A DNA stretch of 64,000 nt from Mucilaginibacter_A sp964236465 (GTDB taxonomy: Bacteria; Bacteroidota; Bacteroidia; Sphingobacteriales; Sphingobacteriaceae): assembly GCA_964236465.1 (NCBI GenBank), contig CAXSBZ010000004.1:62001-126000 (forward strand). The letters are read 5' to 3'. The notes under the pieces were generated by a model that saw nothing but the letters and a program-made list of their open reading frames with translations, was not told where the DNA came from and did no database searches. The translations under genes and the position numbers were made by a program. Below, piece by piece: positions 25,961-35,313 of the stretch (positions within the stretch are counted from its first letter, which is position 1; each line of letters opens with the position of its first letter).

Positions 25961-28236
25961 TGCGCTATAAAGAACCCGCAAAATCCTATTTATCAACCCA
26001 ACCTCAATCCTCCCAAACGGATTTTCATCGCTACAACATCAACTTTTGGAAGCTGGTTGCCGGTGTTTTTTTCTTTTTCGTTTTGCTGTTTACGGCTGTT
26101 GCTTTCCAATTTTTTGGGAAATTGCCTTCCTTTCGCGATCTGGAAAACCCAAAAAGTAATTTGGCAAGTGAGATTTTATCGGAAGATAAACAGCCACTGG
26201 GAACTTATTATGTTCAAAACAGATCGAATGTGACTTATAGTGAGTTATCTCCAAACGTTGTTCACGCTTTAATTGCTACAGAAGATACGCGTTTTTACGA
26301 TCATTCCGGGATTGATTTCCGGCGGGTTTTTTCAATTATTTTTTATAATTTGATTGGAAAAAAACAAGGTGGCAGCACGATTACGCAGCAATTGGCTTTA
26401 AATTTATTTTCTGAACGGGCACACAATCCTTTCAAACGGATCATCCAGAAACTACAGGAATGGATTACGGCTGTGAAGATTGAACGAAATTACACAAAGG
26501 AAGAAATCTTGACGATGTACCTGAACACGGTGGATTTCGGGGCTTACAATACCTTCGGCATCAAATCCGCCGCACGTACTTATTTTGGGGTTACACCTGC
26601 TCAACTGACGCCGAATCAAGCCGCACTTTTAATTGGAATGGTAAATGGGCCAGGCATTTATTCGCCTATTAATCATCCTGAAAACGCTTTGAACAGAAGG
26701 AATTTTGTGTTGAGAAGAATGGCGGACGAAAATTTTTTAAGTGAAGGCCAGGTGGAAGAAGAAAAAGTAAAACCGCTCGGCCTACATTTCAATCCGATTG
26801 ATAACAATGATGGATTGGCCACTTACTTTCGCGCGGTACTGAAAAAAGACATACAAAAAACGCTTGTTGATCAATCCATTACCAAAGCCGATGGTACGCC
26901 TTATGATCTGGATCGGGATGGTTTGAGAATTTACACCACCATCAATTACCAAATGCAGGATTATGCCGAGCAGGCGCAGCGCGAATACATGCGCCAACTG
27001 CAAGTTCAGTTTAACAATCATTGGAGAGGGCATAGTTTGTGGAAAGAAATTCCGGATTTCAAAGCTATCTTAGATCAGGGAATGCACCGTTCCGACCGCT
27101 ACCGGATGTTAAAACAGGACAGCAAATCAGACGAAGAAATCCATACCGATTTTAATACGCCTGCCAAAATGAATCTTTTCACCTGGCGCGGAAGCATTGA
27201 TACCACAATGAAGCCAGTTGATTCCATCGTTTATACTAAACTGATTTTGCGCAATGCTATCATGTCTATGGACCCCACAACTGGCTACATCAAAGCCTGG
27301 GTTGGCGGAGATAATTTTGAGCATTTCAAATATGATCAGGTAAAAATGGGCACACGGCAGGTTGGATCAACCGCCAAACCTTTTACTTATGCTGTGGCGA
27401 TTGAAAACGGGATGTCGCCTTGCATGGAAGTCCCGGTAGAACCGGTTACCATTGTTACAGATGGCAAAGCTTGGACACCATATTCTCCACCGAAAGACAA
27501 CATTTACAGTTCTTTAAACTTACGTAAAGCTTTGGCTATTTCTCATAATTGGATTGCTGCTAAAATGATGCAGGAAGTCGGGGCCACACCTGTTGTTGAT
27601 TTAATAAAAAAAATGGGGATAAACAGCCCAGATCTAAAGCCCTATCCATCCATCGTTTTAGGAACATTTGATGCTTCGGTTTTTGATATGACGGCGGCTT
27701 ACTCTGTTTTTGCCAATCACGGAGCTTGGACAGAACCCACTTATTTGTTGCGTGTGGAAGATAAAAATGGCAACGTTTTGTTTGACCGGAAACCAAAAGT
27801 TGTAGTGGCCATGAATGAGCAAACGGCTTATGTGATGACGTATATGTTAAAAGGCGTTATCCAGGAAGGAACCGGCTGGCGTTTGAGAAGCAAATACGGT
27901 TTAACTAACCCGATTGGCGGGAAAACCGGCACCACGCAAAACAATTCTGATGGCTGGTTCATCGGTATTACGCCGCAACTGGTTACAGGCGTTTGGACGG
28001 GTTGCGAAGACATGCAGCTTCATTTCCGAGCCACAGATTTGGGTGAAGGAGCCAATACGGCGTTACCGATTTTTGCGCTTTATATGAAGAAAGTTTATGC
28101 TAATGCCAGCCTGGGTATTAAGAAGAACGTAGATTTTGATCCGCCCAAAAATGGTGTTAGCATCACGATGGATTGCGGTGCTTATTCGCAGCAACAACAG
28201 CAAAAAAACGAAGTGGATAAACAATTAGGCTTTTAA
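25960..28236 (+). CDS. mrcA: Penicillin-binding protein 1A (bifunctional transglycosylase/transpeptidase)
   Basis: Class A PBPs polymerise lipid II into glycan strands and cross-link the peptides. The 758-residue protein has one N-terminal membrane helix (about 30-52), a GT51 domain with the catalytic Glu in IATEDTRFYDHSG and GGSTITQQLALNLF, and a transpeptidase domain with SxxK in GSTAKPFTYA, SHN in ISHNWIAAK and KTGTTQNNSDGW. All catalytic motifs are intact. The start overlaps the sprE stop by one base, so the two are translationally coupled. Confidence 0.96.
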   Translation: MRYKEPAKSYLSTQPQSSQTDFHRYNINFWKLVAGVFFFFVLLFTAVAFQFFGKLPSFRDLENPKSNLASEILSEDKQPLGTYYVQNRSNVTYSELSPNVVHALIATEDTRFYDHSGIDFRRVFSIIFYNLIGKKQGGSTITQQLALNLFSERAHNPFKRIIQKLQEWITAVKIERNYTKEEILTMYLNTVDFGAYNTFGIKSAARTYFGVTPAQLTPNQAALLIGMVNGPGIYSPINHPENALNRRNFVLRRMADENFLSEGQVEEEKVKPLGLHFNPIDNNDGLATYFRAVLKKDIQKTLVDQSITKADGTPYDLDRDGLRIYTTINYQMQDYAEQAQREYMRQLQVQFNNHWRGHSLWKEIPDFKAILDQGMHRSDRYRMLKQDSKSDEEIHTDFNTPAKMNLFTWRGSIDTTMKPVDSIVYTKLILRNAIMSMDPTTGYIKAWVGGDNFEHFKYDQVKMGTRQVGSTAKPFTYAVAIENGMSPCMEVPVEPVTIVTDGKAWTPYSPPKDNIYSSLNLRKALAISHNWIAAKMMQEVGATPVVDLIKKMGINSPDLKPYPSIVLGTFDASVFDMTAAYSVFANHGAWTEPTYLLRVEDKNGNVLFDRKPKVVVAMNEQTAYVMTYMLKGVIQEGTGWRLRSKYGLTNPIGGKTGTTQNNSDGWFIGITPQLVTGVWTGCEDMQLHFRATDLGEGANTALPIFALYMKKVYANASLGIKKNVDFDPPKNGVSITMDCGAYSQQQQQKNEVDKQLGF

Positions 28237-28240
28237 GCGG

Positions 28241-28282
28241 TACTGTTTTTATAGGCATAAATTTATAGGCATAAAAGAAGCA
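28241..28282. repeat. Inverted pair of mixed-form words
   Basis: TACTGTTTTTATAGGC (28241-28256, ACAG form) and ATAGGCATAAAAGAAGCA (28265-28282, GAAG form) lie in the 61-bp spacer between mrcA and uvrC. The two sister forms occur together as an inverted pair. Confidence 0.75.
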
Positions 28283-28297
28283 AGCGAAAAGACGGGC

Positions 28298-30118
28298 ATG
28301 AGTAATTTTGATTATAAAGAAGCAGTTAAAGATATTCCGCATAAACCAGGCGTTTATCAGTATTGGAATGATGAGAACGTAATTATCTATATTGGTAAGG
28401 CGAAAGACTTAAAAAATAGGGTCAGTTCTTATTTCAACAAAGATGTTTTAAATACCAATGGCAAAACCAAAATGCTGGTTTCCAAAATCAGGAAAATCAC
28501 TTTTACCATTGTGGATACCGAAATTGATGCCTGGCTGCTGGAAAATAGTTTGATCAAAAAGCATCAGCCGCGCTACAATGTGCTGCTGAAGGATGATAAA
28601 ACTTATCCCTGGCTGGTAGTTAAAAACGAACATTTTCCGCGCATTTTTTGGACGAGGAGGATCATCCGCGATGGTTCTAAATATTTGGGGCCGTACGCTT
28701 CCATCAGCATGATGCACACCATTTTGGATTTGATTCGCGAAACTTATCCGCTCAGAACTTGCAACCTGGCCCTCACCCCGCAAAATATTGATGCCGGAAA
28801 GTTTAAAGTTTGCTTAGAATATCAGTTGGGAAATTGCAAAGGGCCTTGCCAAAAGTTTCAATCAGAACCGGATTATCAAAACAACATTGAAGAAATTAAA
28901 GATATTCTGAACGGCAAAACTGGAGCGGTAGTGCGACAATTGAAAGATCAGATGGAGCAGGCTTCTATCAATATGGATTTTGAAGCTGCACATAAATTGA
29001 AACGGAAGTTTGACCTGCTGGATAATTATCAAAGCAAATCTACCGTGGTTAATTCTTCGATTACGGATGTGGATGTTTTCAGTATTGCTTCTGAAGAGAA
29101 ATATGCTTTTGTGAATTTTTTAAAAGTGATGAACGGCGTAATTATCCAAACACAAACTATCGAACTGAAAAAACAACTGGAAGAAACCGATGAAGAATTG
29201 CTGAGTATCGCTATTTCTGAATTCAGGACGCGATATAATAGTCAATCTAAGGAGGTAATTGTGCCGTTTGAGATGAATGTTGATGAAGGTTCGTCCATCA
29301 AATTTACGGTTCCAAAGTTGGGCGAAAAGAAAAAACTGCTCGATCTGTCCCAAAAAAATGTACAGTTTTTTAAACGCGGGAAAATAGACCAATATGAAAA
29401 GCTAAACCCGGAAGTGCGGACAGAACGTTTGCTCACGCAGATGATGAAGGATTTGCGTTTGAACCAGTTGCCGCGGCACATTGAATGCATTGATAATTCT
29501 AATTTTCAAGGTTCCTTTCCAATTTCAGCTATTGTGGTTTTTCGGGATGGAAAGCCATCAAAAAAAGACTACCGTTTTTTCAACGTAAAAACAGTAGAAG
29601 GCCCGAATGATTTTGCCACGATGGAAGAAGCTGTTTACCGGCGTTATAAACGTTTGCTGGAAGAGCAGCAGGAATTGCCACAATTGATTATTATTGACGG
29701 CGGAAAAGGGCAGTTATCCTCATCTGTAAAAGCTTTAAAAAAGTTGGATATTGATAAAAAGGTAACAATTATTGGCATCGCAAAGCGGCTGGAAGAACTG
29801 TATTATCCCGGTGATCAGTATCCGATGTACCTCGATAAAAAATCTGAAACGCTAAAAATCATTCAGCAATTGCGGGATGAGGCGCACCGTTTTGGTATTA
29901 CGGCGCATCGTGCCAAGCGTAATAAAAGTACGCTGGTTACCGAATTGGATAATATTTCGGGCATTGGCAAAACTACTTCTGCAAAACTACTTACCTATTT
30001 TAAGTCGGTAAAAAGAGTACGTGAAGCCACGGAAGATATGCTGATGGAAGTGGTAAACACCAAACAGGCAAAGGCGATCCTGGAATATTTTGCGCAAGAA
30101 AAAGCCCCGCAAGTTTGA
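28298..30118 (+). CDS. uvrC: Excinuclease ABC subunit C
   Basis: UvrC makes the dual incisions of nucleotide excision repair in complex with UvrB. The 606-residue protein has the N-terminal GIY-YIG nuclease (PGVYQYWNDENVIIYIGKAK), the Cys-containing segment CKGPCQKF, a UVR motif (MEQASINMDFEAAHKLKRKF), the RNase H-like second nuclease (HIECIDNSNFQGSFPISAIVVF and IIIDGGKGQL) and a C-terminal helix-hairpin-helix (LDNISGIGKTTSAKLL). No defects seen. Confidence 0.97.
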   Translation: MSNFDYKEAVKDIPHKPGVYQYWNDENVIIYIGKAKDLKNRVSSYFNKDVLNTNGKTKMLVSKIRKITFTIVDTEIDAWLLENSLIKKHQPRYNVLLKDDKTYPWLVVKNEHFPRIFWTRRIIRDGSKYLGPYASISMMHTILDLIRETYPLRTCNLALTPQNIDAGKFKVCLEYQLGNCKGPCQKFQSEPDYQNNIEEIKDILNGKTGAVVRQLKDQMEQASINMDFEAAHKLKRKFDLLDNYQSKSTVVNSSITDVDVFSIASEEKYAFVNFLKVMNGVIIQTQTIELKKQLEETDEELLSIAISEFRTRYNSQSKEVIVPFEMNVDEGSSIKFTVPKLGEKKKLLDLSQKNVQFFKRGKIDQYEKLNPEVRTERLLTQMMKDLRLNQLPRHIECIDNSNFQGSFPISAIVVFRDGKPSKKDYRFFNVKTVEGPNDFATMEEAVYRRYKRLLEEQQELPQLIIIDGGKGQLSSSVKALKKLDIDKKVTIIGIAKRLEELYYPGDQYPMYLDKKSETLKIIQQLRDEAHRFGITAHRAKRNKSTLVTELDNISGIGKTTSAKLLTYFKSVKRVREATEDMLMEVVNTKQAKAILEYFAQEKAPQV

Positions 30119-30155
30119 TTTTGCAGGGCGATGCTGTTTTTATCGGCTAAAAATT
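30104..30155. terminator. uvrC terminator whose T tract is a dispersed word
   Basis: GCCCCGCAA (30104-30112) pairs with TTGCAGGGC (30121-30129), a hairpin that overlaps the end of uvrC. The T run is supplied by ATGCTGTTTTTATC (30131-30144), the ACAG form of the dispersed word, followed by GGCTAAAAATT. gldN ends convergently at 30160. Confidence 0.7.
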
Positions 30156-30159
30156 AGTG

Positions 30160-31125
30160 TTAATAAACCCATAAGTCCTGTTCGTAGTTTAACAGAGACT
30201 TTTTGATTTTTTCTGATTCGTATAATTTGTCAATCCCTTGTGCATAATCTTTGATCCGTTCGTCTTTATCGTTAGATTCTTTGACGATGTAACTGGAAAA
30301 AATCCGCTTCATAAAAATATCATCAAAGCTTAAACCCGTTGCATCATTGTGGCGGTTCATTGCTTCTTTGGTTACCAAAATATTTCGGGCTTCCGGGAAA
30401 TAAATCCAGAATGCGGGCTGATAATCCAAGTTTAAACCGCCGGCTTTTACCCTAATCATAGGAGCAAGACCGATAATCCGCGGTTCAAAAACAGAACGTT
30501 GTTTATCAAAAATCCAATCTTCTTTGATCCTGAATTTTACAACACTATCCGGGTTAAACTCACCCATCTGCATGGTAGAACCGATTTTATCACCGTTTTT
30601 ATCAAATTTGTCAATCAAAACGCTATCAGCCATTTTGGCCATTGCCTGTTTTGGTTTTAATAAAGCTGAAAACTCATCTCCGTTAGGATCACCTTTGCTT
30701 GGTGAAGGATCGTAAGCATTCAGCTCGCCTTTTGCAATGGCATCCATCAGAATGTCAATCAAACGAGCTTTTGGTGATACCAAATATTGGTTCATCCGTT
30801 CCCGCACGTCAATTTCGCGCCAAACTCTTTTCTGAAAAGCCACATCAGCTTCACGCAGGTTTTGATAAGGCGTAACTTTGGCATTCAGGATACTGGTTTT
30901 TTTGTAATAGCCATCTTGTGGTTTATAATAACCATCTTGCGGCCTTACAAAAGGTTTTACATTGCTGGTATCTACCAAAGCTTGTGATTTTGCAGAGGTG
31001 CCCACAGATTTTTTAGCAGCCGTTTTGCGAGTAGCCGTTCTTCTGGTAGCCGTTCTTTTACGCGTTTGCGCAAATGATCCTGCACAGATCAGGCATAAAA
31101 CTAAAATAACCAAGTTTCTTTTCAT
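30160..31125 (-). CDS. gldN: Type IX secretion/gliding protein GldN
   Basis: GldN (PorN) is a periplasmic protein that works with GldK to form the ring-shaped outer-membrane part of the T9SS. The 321-residue protein has a signal peptide (residues 1-19, GSFAQ), a basic Thr/Arg/Ala-rich segment after it, and the family region NAKVTPYQNLREADVAFQKRVWREIDVRERMN in two parts. It is the last gene of the gldKLMN cluster, 6 bp after gldM. Confidence 0.95.
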   Translation of the reverse strand: MKRNLVILVLCLICAGSFAQTRKRTATRRTATRKTAAKKSVGTSAKSQALVDTSNVKPFVRPQDGYYKPQDGYYKKTSILNAKVTPYQNLREADVAFQKRVWREIDVRERMNQYLVSPKARLIDILMDAIAKGELNAYDPSPSKGDPNGDEFSALLKPKQAMAKMADSVLIDKFDKNGDKIGSTMQMGEFNPDSVVKFRIKEDWIFDKQRSVFEPRIIGLAPMIRVKAGGLNLDYQPAFWIYFPEARNILVTKEAMNRHNDATGLSFDDIFMKRIFSSYIVKESNDKDERIKDYAQGIDKLYESEKIKKSLLNYEQDLWVY

Positions 31126-31131
31126 CGAATT

Positions 31132-32667
31132 TTAATTAGCATGCAATACAATCGGATCTAAACCACGCTGAGTACCATCAGGCCCAACAGCAATAATATT
31201 ATCAAAAACCACACTTGATCCTGGAGTAATAGTTGCCAAAGCAGAACGCATTGCACCAGAAAGGTCACTACCAGAAGCGGATAAGGTAACAGCATCCTGA
31301 CGAGGTTTGATCACTGTTAATGAAAAACGGGTAACGTTAAAACTTGCAGCAAAATCGAAGTTTTCCAGCTTGGCGAAAATTTTGTCTTGCGCTTTAATGT
31401 TTCCTGCGGAAGTCGTTCCGTTACTTTTACCGGCAAATTGTGCTTTTGGGTCAGGGATTCTTTTTACCCTAAATTCCTGCACACCTAAAACAGCACTTCT
31501 ACCAGGAGAAGTTTCGCCTGAAACGGTGATTTTAGCTATTGTTCCGGGAGAAGATACGGTAGCAGTAAATTTTCCGGCTGAACCGCTTATTGAACCGCCG
31601 CTGATACTTAAACGTAATTTTTCCTTAGCCATTCCCGGTGCAGAAACCGAAACCGGATTTGGAACACCAACATATAAAACATTCATTTTATCTGGAGAAA
31701 CCACTGCCGAAGGGCGTGCTACCTGATAAGTTTGTGGCGGTGTGCTATAAGTTTTGGTTGTTCCGTCATTTTGTTTTACGGTGATTGTACCAATCCAAGT
31801 GCGTACACCCTCTCCGCTTGTAGAAACGGAATATGTGCCTTTACCATCTGTAGTGGGCAACTTAGAACCACCAACGGTAATATTAGGATTTGATTTAGAA
31901 TCGGAAGCAGTTAAAAAAACCTGAGCTGTATAAGGCTGGCCAGCAATAACATAGCTACTTGGTGCAACGGCAACCGCAGCAAATTTATCCAGGTTTACAA
32001 CTGCCTGATCTACTTTACCCAAAATCTTTTTCACTACTTCGCTTTCTGCATTTTTTGCATCAGCCTGAACTTTGTTTAAAGAAGTCATGGCTGCACCCAT
32101 CGGGATGCCGTCTCCAAAATACGCTTCTTCCCAAGTTTCTTTAGCATATCCTTTTTTTTGCGGAGGATCAATCGTTGCCAAAGCTAATTTTGTATTAGCC
32201 TGATCTTTTGTATCCAGCAAACCAACTAATTTTTCACGTGTCTGATCAATTTTTTTACGCAGGGTGAAAGCATTTTTGTTATTGATCATAAAATCGGAAG
32301 ATACATCTAAATTGTCCCGGCCTTTATAATCCTGTAAGTTTTCGTCAAATCCACCAGTTTTTTCAACCAGTTGTTTTTTCAACGATTCTACATAATCATC
32401 CAATTCCTTAACCAATGAGCTTGCCTGTTTGGCTTTAGCCTCAATGGGCTTTGCACGGTCTGGCTGTTCTTTAATTTTTTGTTGAAAAGCTTCATAAGTA
32501 TTGTTAATTCCGGTTTGGACATTACTTTTTGATGCATTCAAACTATCACTGATGTTCTTAAAAGCGTTTAGTAAACTATCTGGTACGTTTAAGGCAATCA
32601 AACCTAATAGTACCAGATACAAAATACCAATCATCCGCTGTCTTGGGGTTTCCTTACCTCCAGCCAT
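31132..32667 (-). CDS. gldM: Gliding motility/T9SS motor protein GldM
   Basis: GldM (PorM) forms the shaft of the inner-membrane motor that drives T9SS export and gliding. The 511-residue protein has a single N-terminal membrane helix (RMIGILYLVLLGLIALNV) and a long periplasmic part of Ig-like domains. Family features such as NVPDSLLNAFKNISDSL are present. It lies between gldL and gldN, with the four genes in canonical order. Confidence 0.96.
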   Translation of the reverse strand: MAGGKETPRQRMIGILYLVLLGLIALNVPDSLLNAFKNISDSLNASKSNVQTGINNTYEAFQQKIKEQPDRAKPIEAKAKQASSLVKELDDYVESLKKQLVEKTGGFDENLQDYKGRDNLDVSSDFMINNKNAFTLRKKIDQTREKLVGLLDTKDQANTKLALATIDPPQKKGYAKETWEEAYFGDGIPMGAAMTSLNKVQADAKNAESEVVKKILGKVDQAVVNLDKFAAVAVAPSSYVIAGQPYTAQVFLTASDSKSNPNITVGGSKLPTTDGKGTYSVSTSGEGVRTWIGTITVKQNDGTTKTYSTPPQTYQVARPSAVVSPDKMNVLYVGVPNPVSVSAPGMAKEKLRLSISGGSISGSAGKFTATVSSPGTIAKITVSGETSPGRSAVLGVQEFRVKRIPDPKAQFAGKSNGTTSAGNIKAQDKIFAKLENFDFAASFNVTRFSLTVIKPRQDAVTLSASGSDLSGAMRSALATITPGSSVVFDNIIAVGPDGTQRGLDPIVLHAN

Positions 32668-32708
32668 TTGTTATTATTTTATGCTGATGTTAAAATTAAA
32701 CGGATAAA

Positions 32709-33527
32709 TTAATTTGCTTTTGGCTGATTCATGGCGGTTAACATATTGCCATAAATGTTATTTAAAGAAGCCAAGTTCTTGGCAAGCCGGCCAACTTCAT
32801 CTTTAAACGCTTTAGAATCTTCCATAGACTCATTAAAGTTTTGCATTGTTAAAGAAACATTTTGGTAAAACTTGTTCATTGACTTCAAATGTGCGCTTGA
32901 ATCCTGTAACTCCAGCTCATACACTGCGTTTAGGGCAGATAAATTCTTAGCTAAATTATTAACCTGATCGTGATACGCTTTGGAATCAATGTTAGAATTT
33001 GCCATTTCAGATAAATTTGCCGATGCCTTTTCAAAAGATGTACTTAATTTATCATAACTTGCACTGGCAACTTTTACTTTGTTTGTTAATTCTAAAGTTG
33101 CTTCTCCAGCATCACCTGCTTTTGAAATCGAACTTACTTTATCGCCAAAAGTTCTTAAACCATCACCCAAACTGGTGATTAACTCCGGGCCGATCTTAGC
33201 ATCAGTTAGCATTTTATCCAAAGCAGCAGTATTAGAAAAACTGTTTGCTACTGGTTGTGGTGCCCTTGATACTGCTGCTTTAGGCAATTCGCCTGTATAA
33301 TTGTCTGATAATTCAGGATAAGCGCGCGTCCAATCCACATCATTATTTTCTTCTGGAAAAATACCTATCAAAAAGAATAAAACAGCTTCAGCCCCAAGTC
33401 CTAACGTAATAAATACAGAGGCATAAGGCCAGTGCTGTATTTTAAATAACAAGCCTATAATCACCACAGTTGCGCCAATAGAAATAACGCTTCCCAACCC
33501 ATACTTTGATTTTTTCTTAACAGCCAT
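32709..33527 (-). CDS. gldL: Gliding motility/T9SS motor protein GldL
   Basis: GldL (PorL) pairs with GldM to use proton flow as the T9SS motor. The 272-residue protein has two N-terminal membrane helices (YGLGSVISIGATVVIIGLLF and YASVFITLGLGAEAVLFFLI), with a Glu in the second helix (GAEAVLF) that corresponds to the conserved membrane carboxylate. A long cytoplasmic helical tail follows. Confidence 0.96.
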   Translation of the reverse strand: MAVKKKSKYGLGSVISIGATVVIIGLLFKIQHWPYASVFITLGLGAEAVLFFLIGIFPEENNDVDWTRAYPELSDNYTGELPKAAVSRAPQPVANSFSNTAALDKMLTDAKIGPELITSLGDGLRTFGDKVSSISKAGDAGEATLELTNKVKVASASYDKLSTSFEKASANLSEMANSNIDSKAYHDQVNNLAKNLSALNAVYELELQDSSAHLKSMNKFYQNVSLTMQNFNESMEDSKAFKDEVGRLAKNLASLNNIYGNMLTAMNQPKAN

Positions 33528-33575
33528 AAAAATTTTTGTAGTTTGTTTTTTTTAGAATTAATTATAATAGTTCAA

Positions 33576-34922
33576 TTAGTAGTTAGAGCGTTTGTCTTTA
33601 ATATCCCTGCCCAAAAAATGTGTTACACAACGGAAACCAATGTAAGATTTCGCCGTGTCCTGATATTCATAACCGCGGGTAGAGTTTTGCAGGAAATAGC
33701 CAATATCTTTCCAAGAACCACCTCTTACCACTTTGCGTTTCAACACTTCAGGATCACTGGCTTTGGCTTCATAATTAAAAGTCGGGCTCATATCGTGTAC
33801 AAACGTAGAAGCAGATTCATCATAAGCAGAAGCTGTCCACTCTGCCACGTTTCCAGCCATGTTGTACAAGCCATAATCATTCGGGAAATAGGAATGAACG
33901 CTTACCGTATAAGCACCGCCATCACTGGCATAATCACCACGGCCTGGTTTGAAATTGGCCAGCAAACAACCTTTAGAGTTTTTAATATAAGGGCCGCCCC
34001 AAGGATAATCGTTACCGATCCTGCCGCCGCGGGCAGCATATTCAAATTCTGCCTCGGTAGGCAAATCATAAAGTTGACGGCGAGGAATCCCTCTTGCATC
34101 TTTGTAAGCATCATTGTAGCGGGAACGCCAAACTGTATAGGCCCGCACTTGCCGCCAGGTTACGCCCACAACAGGATATTGTGCGTATGATGGATGTGAA
34201 AAATAACCTTCAACCATTGGTTCATTAGCGGCATAAGAAAAATCATTCAGCCAACATAAAGTATCCGGATAAACAGGAACAGTATCGCGAAGGATAAAAT
34301 CAGAACGTTTTTTGGTCTTGTCGAAGCGATTATTAGAAGCTTCACGCAAAATCATGATCGAATAATTGTATTTCAGCAAACGGGCATCAATCTCGTTCCG
34401 GTCAAAAATACGGTCATCACCCTGATAATACATACCTTGTAATTTCGCCTGGTTGGCACTGGCTGCCGCAGATGCTTTGCCTTTTCCTCTGCCTGAGCTG
34501 AAAACACCATTTTTATTTACATAATCCCAGTTGATGTATTTCTTGCCACTCGGATCTGGCTTTGCATTTTTGCCACCGGGTTTCAAGTAATATTTATCGT
34601 CGTTCAGGTATTGTGTTATGGCGATCGAATCCCTTACTTGATTCACAAACTGTTTGTATTTAGCATTCGTTGTTTCGGTTTCGTCCATAAAAAACGGAGC
34701 GATCGTAACTTGTTTGTTTTGAGCAGTTTGTGCAAAAGTAACGTCCTGATCGGTTTGGCCCATTAAAAAACTTCCTCCCGGTACATAAACCATACCGTAA
34801 GGCTGTTCCTGTTTAAAAGCTTTGCCCGAAACACCTCTTACTTCACCCCTGTCGCTGCTGTTCATACAACTGCTTAAAGCAGCAATTAGCATGAGTAATA
34901 AACCAAAGTATATGTTTTTCAT
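33576..34922 (-). CDS. gldK: Gliding motility lipoprotein GldK
   Basis: GldK (PorK) is an outer-membrane lipoprotein with a formylglycine-generating-enzyme-like domain and forms the T9SS ring with GldN. Start set to the ATG at 34922 (448 residues); a TTG at 34934 would add four residues. Lipobox Cys is in ALSSCMNSS. The domain shows GGSFLMGQTDQD and VRGGSWKDIGYF. The first gene of gldK-L-M-N, with about 390 bp of gene-free DNA upstream. Confidence 0.95.
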   Translation of the reverse strand: MKNIYFGLLLMLIAALSSCMNSSDRGEVRGVSGKAFKQEQPYGMVYVPGGSFLMGQTDQDVTFAQTAQNKQVTIAPFFMDETETTNAKYKQFVNQVRDSIAITQYLNDDKYYLKPGGKNAKPDPSGKKYINWDYVNKNGVFSSGRGKGKASAAASANQAKLQGMYYQGDDRIFDRNEIDARLLKYNYSIMILREASNNRFDKTKKRSDFILRDTVPVYPDTLCWLNDFSYAANEPMVEGYFSHPSYAQYPVVGVTWRQVRAYTVWRSRYNDAYKDARGIPRRQLYDLPTEAEFEYAARGGRIGNDYPWGGPYIKNSKGCLLANFKPGRGDYASDGGAYTVSVHSYFPNDYGLYNMAGNVAEWTASAYDESASTFVHDMSPTFNYEAKASDPEVLKRKVVRGGSWKDIGYFLQNSTRGYEYQDTAKSYIGFRCVTHFLGRDIKDKRSNY

Positions 34923-35313
34923 TTTTGAATTCAAAGTATAATCAGCCCAATTAAATTAATGCAATAACTCTTATTTGTACAATATATTTTCCACAGATGC
35001 GATTTTATTGATCGTAGGAAAACATTTTATCGTTATAAAAATAGCTAAACAATTGATATCAACGCAAAAGAATTGATGATATATTTAATTTTATTGTTGA
35101 ACACCTATTTAGCAGCATAAAAAAGATTTTTGTTGTCGATTTCTTTACGGAGATAATACGGCTAAAGTTTCGGAAATGTGGAGATTACAGGTAGAACTAT
35201 CCTCGTTTTGCCGATGCTTCTTTTATCAACCTAAATTTGTAAAGCTTTCTCCAAGATATAAAAAGCTGAAAAACAAATTTTATGCCATAAAAGAAGCATC
35301 ACCCAAAAGAAGT
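34923..35313. other. Gene-free region between gldK and hemD
   Basis: No credible gene. It is A+T-rich upstream of gldK and holds an inverted pair of the dispersed word at 35214-35299. A short frame at 35176-35412 (+) runs through this pair and into hemD antisense and is not considered real. Probably the gldKLMN promoter lies here, but I could not place a clear TTG and TAnnTTTG pair. Confidence 0.6.
35214..35299. repeat. Inverted pair of dispersed words, 85-bp span
   Basis: ATGCTTCTTTTATC (35214-35227) followed by AACCTAAATTT, and CATAAAAGAAGCAT (35286-35299). They face each other across about 58 bases, just after the hemD stop. Confidence 0.8.
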
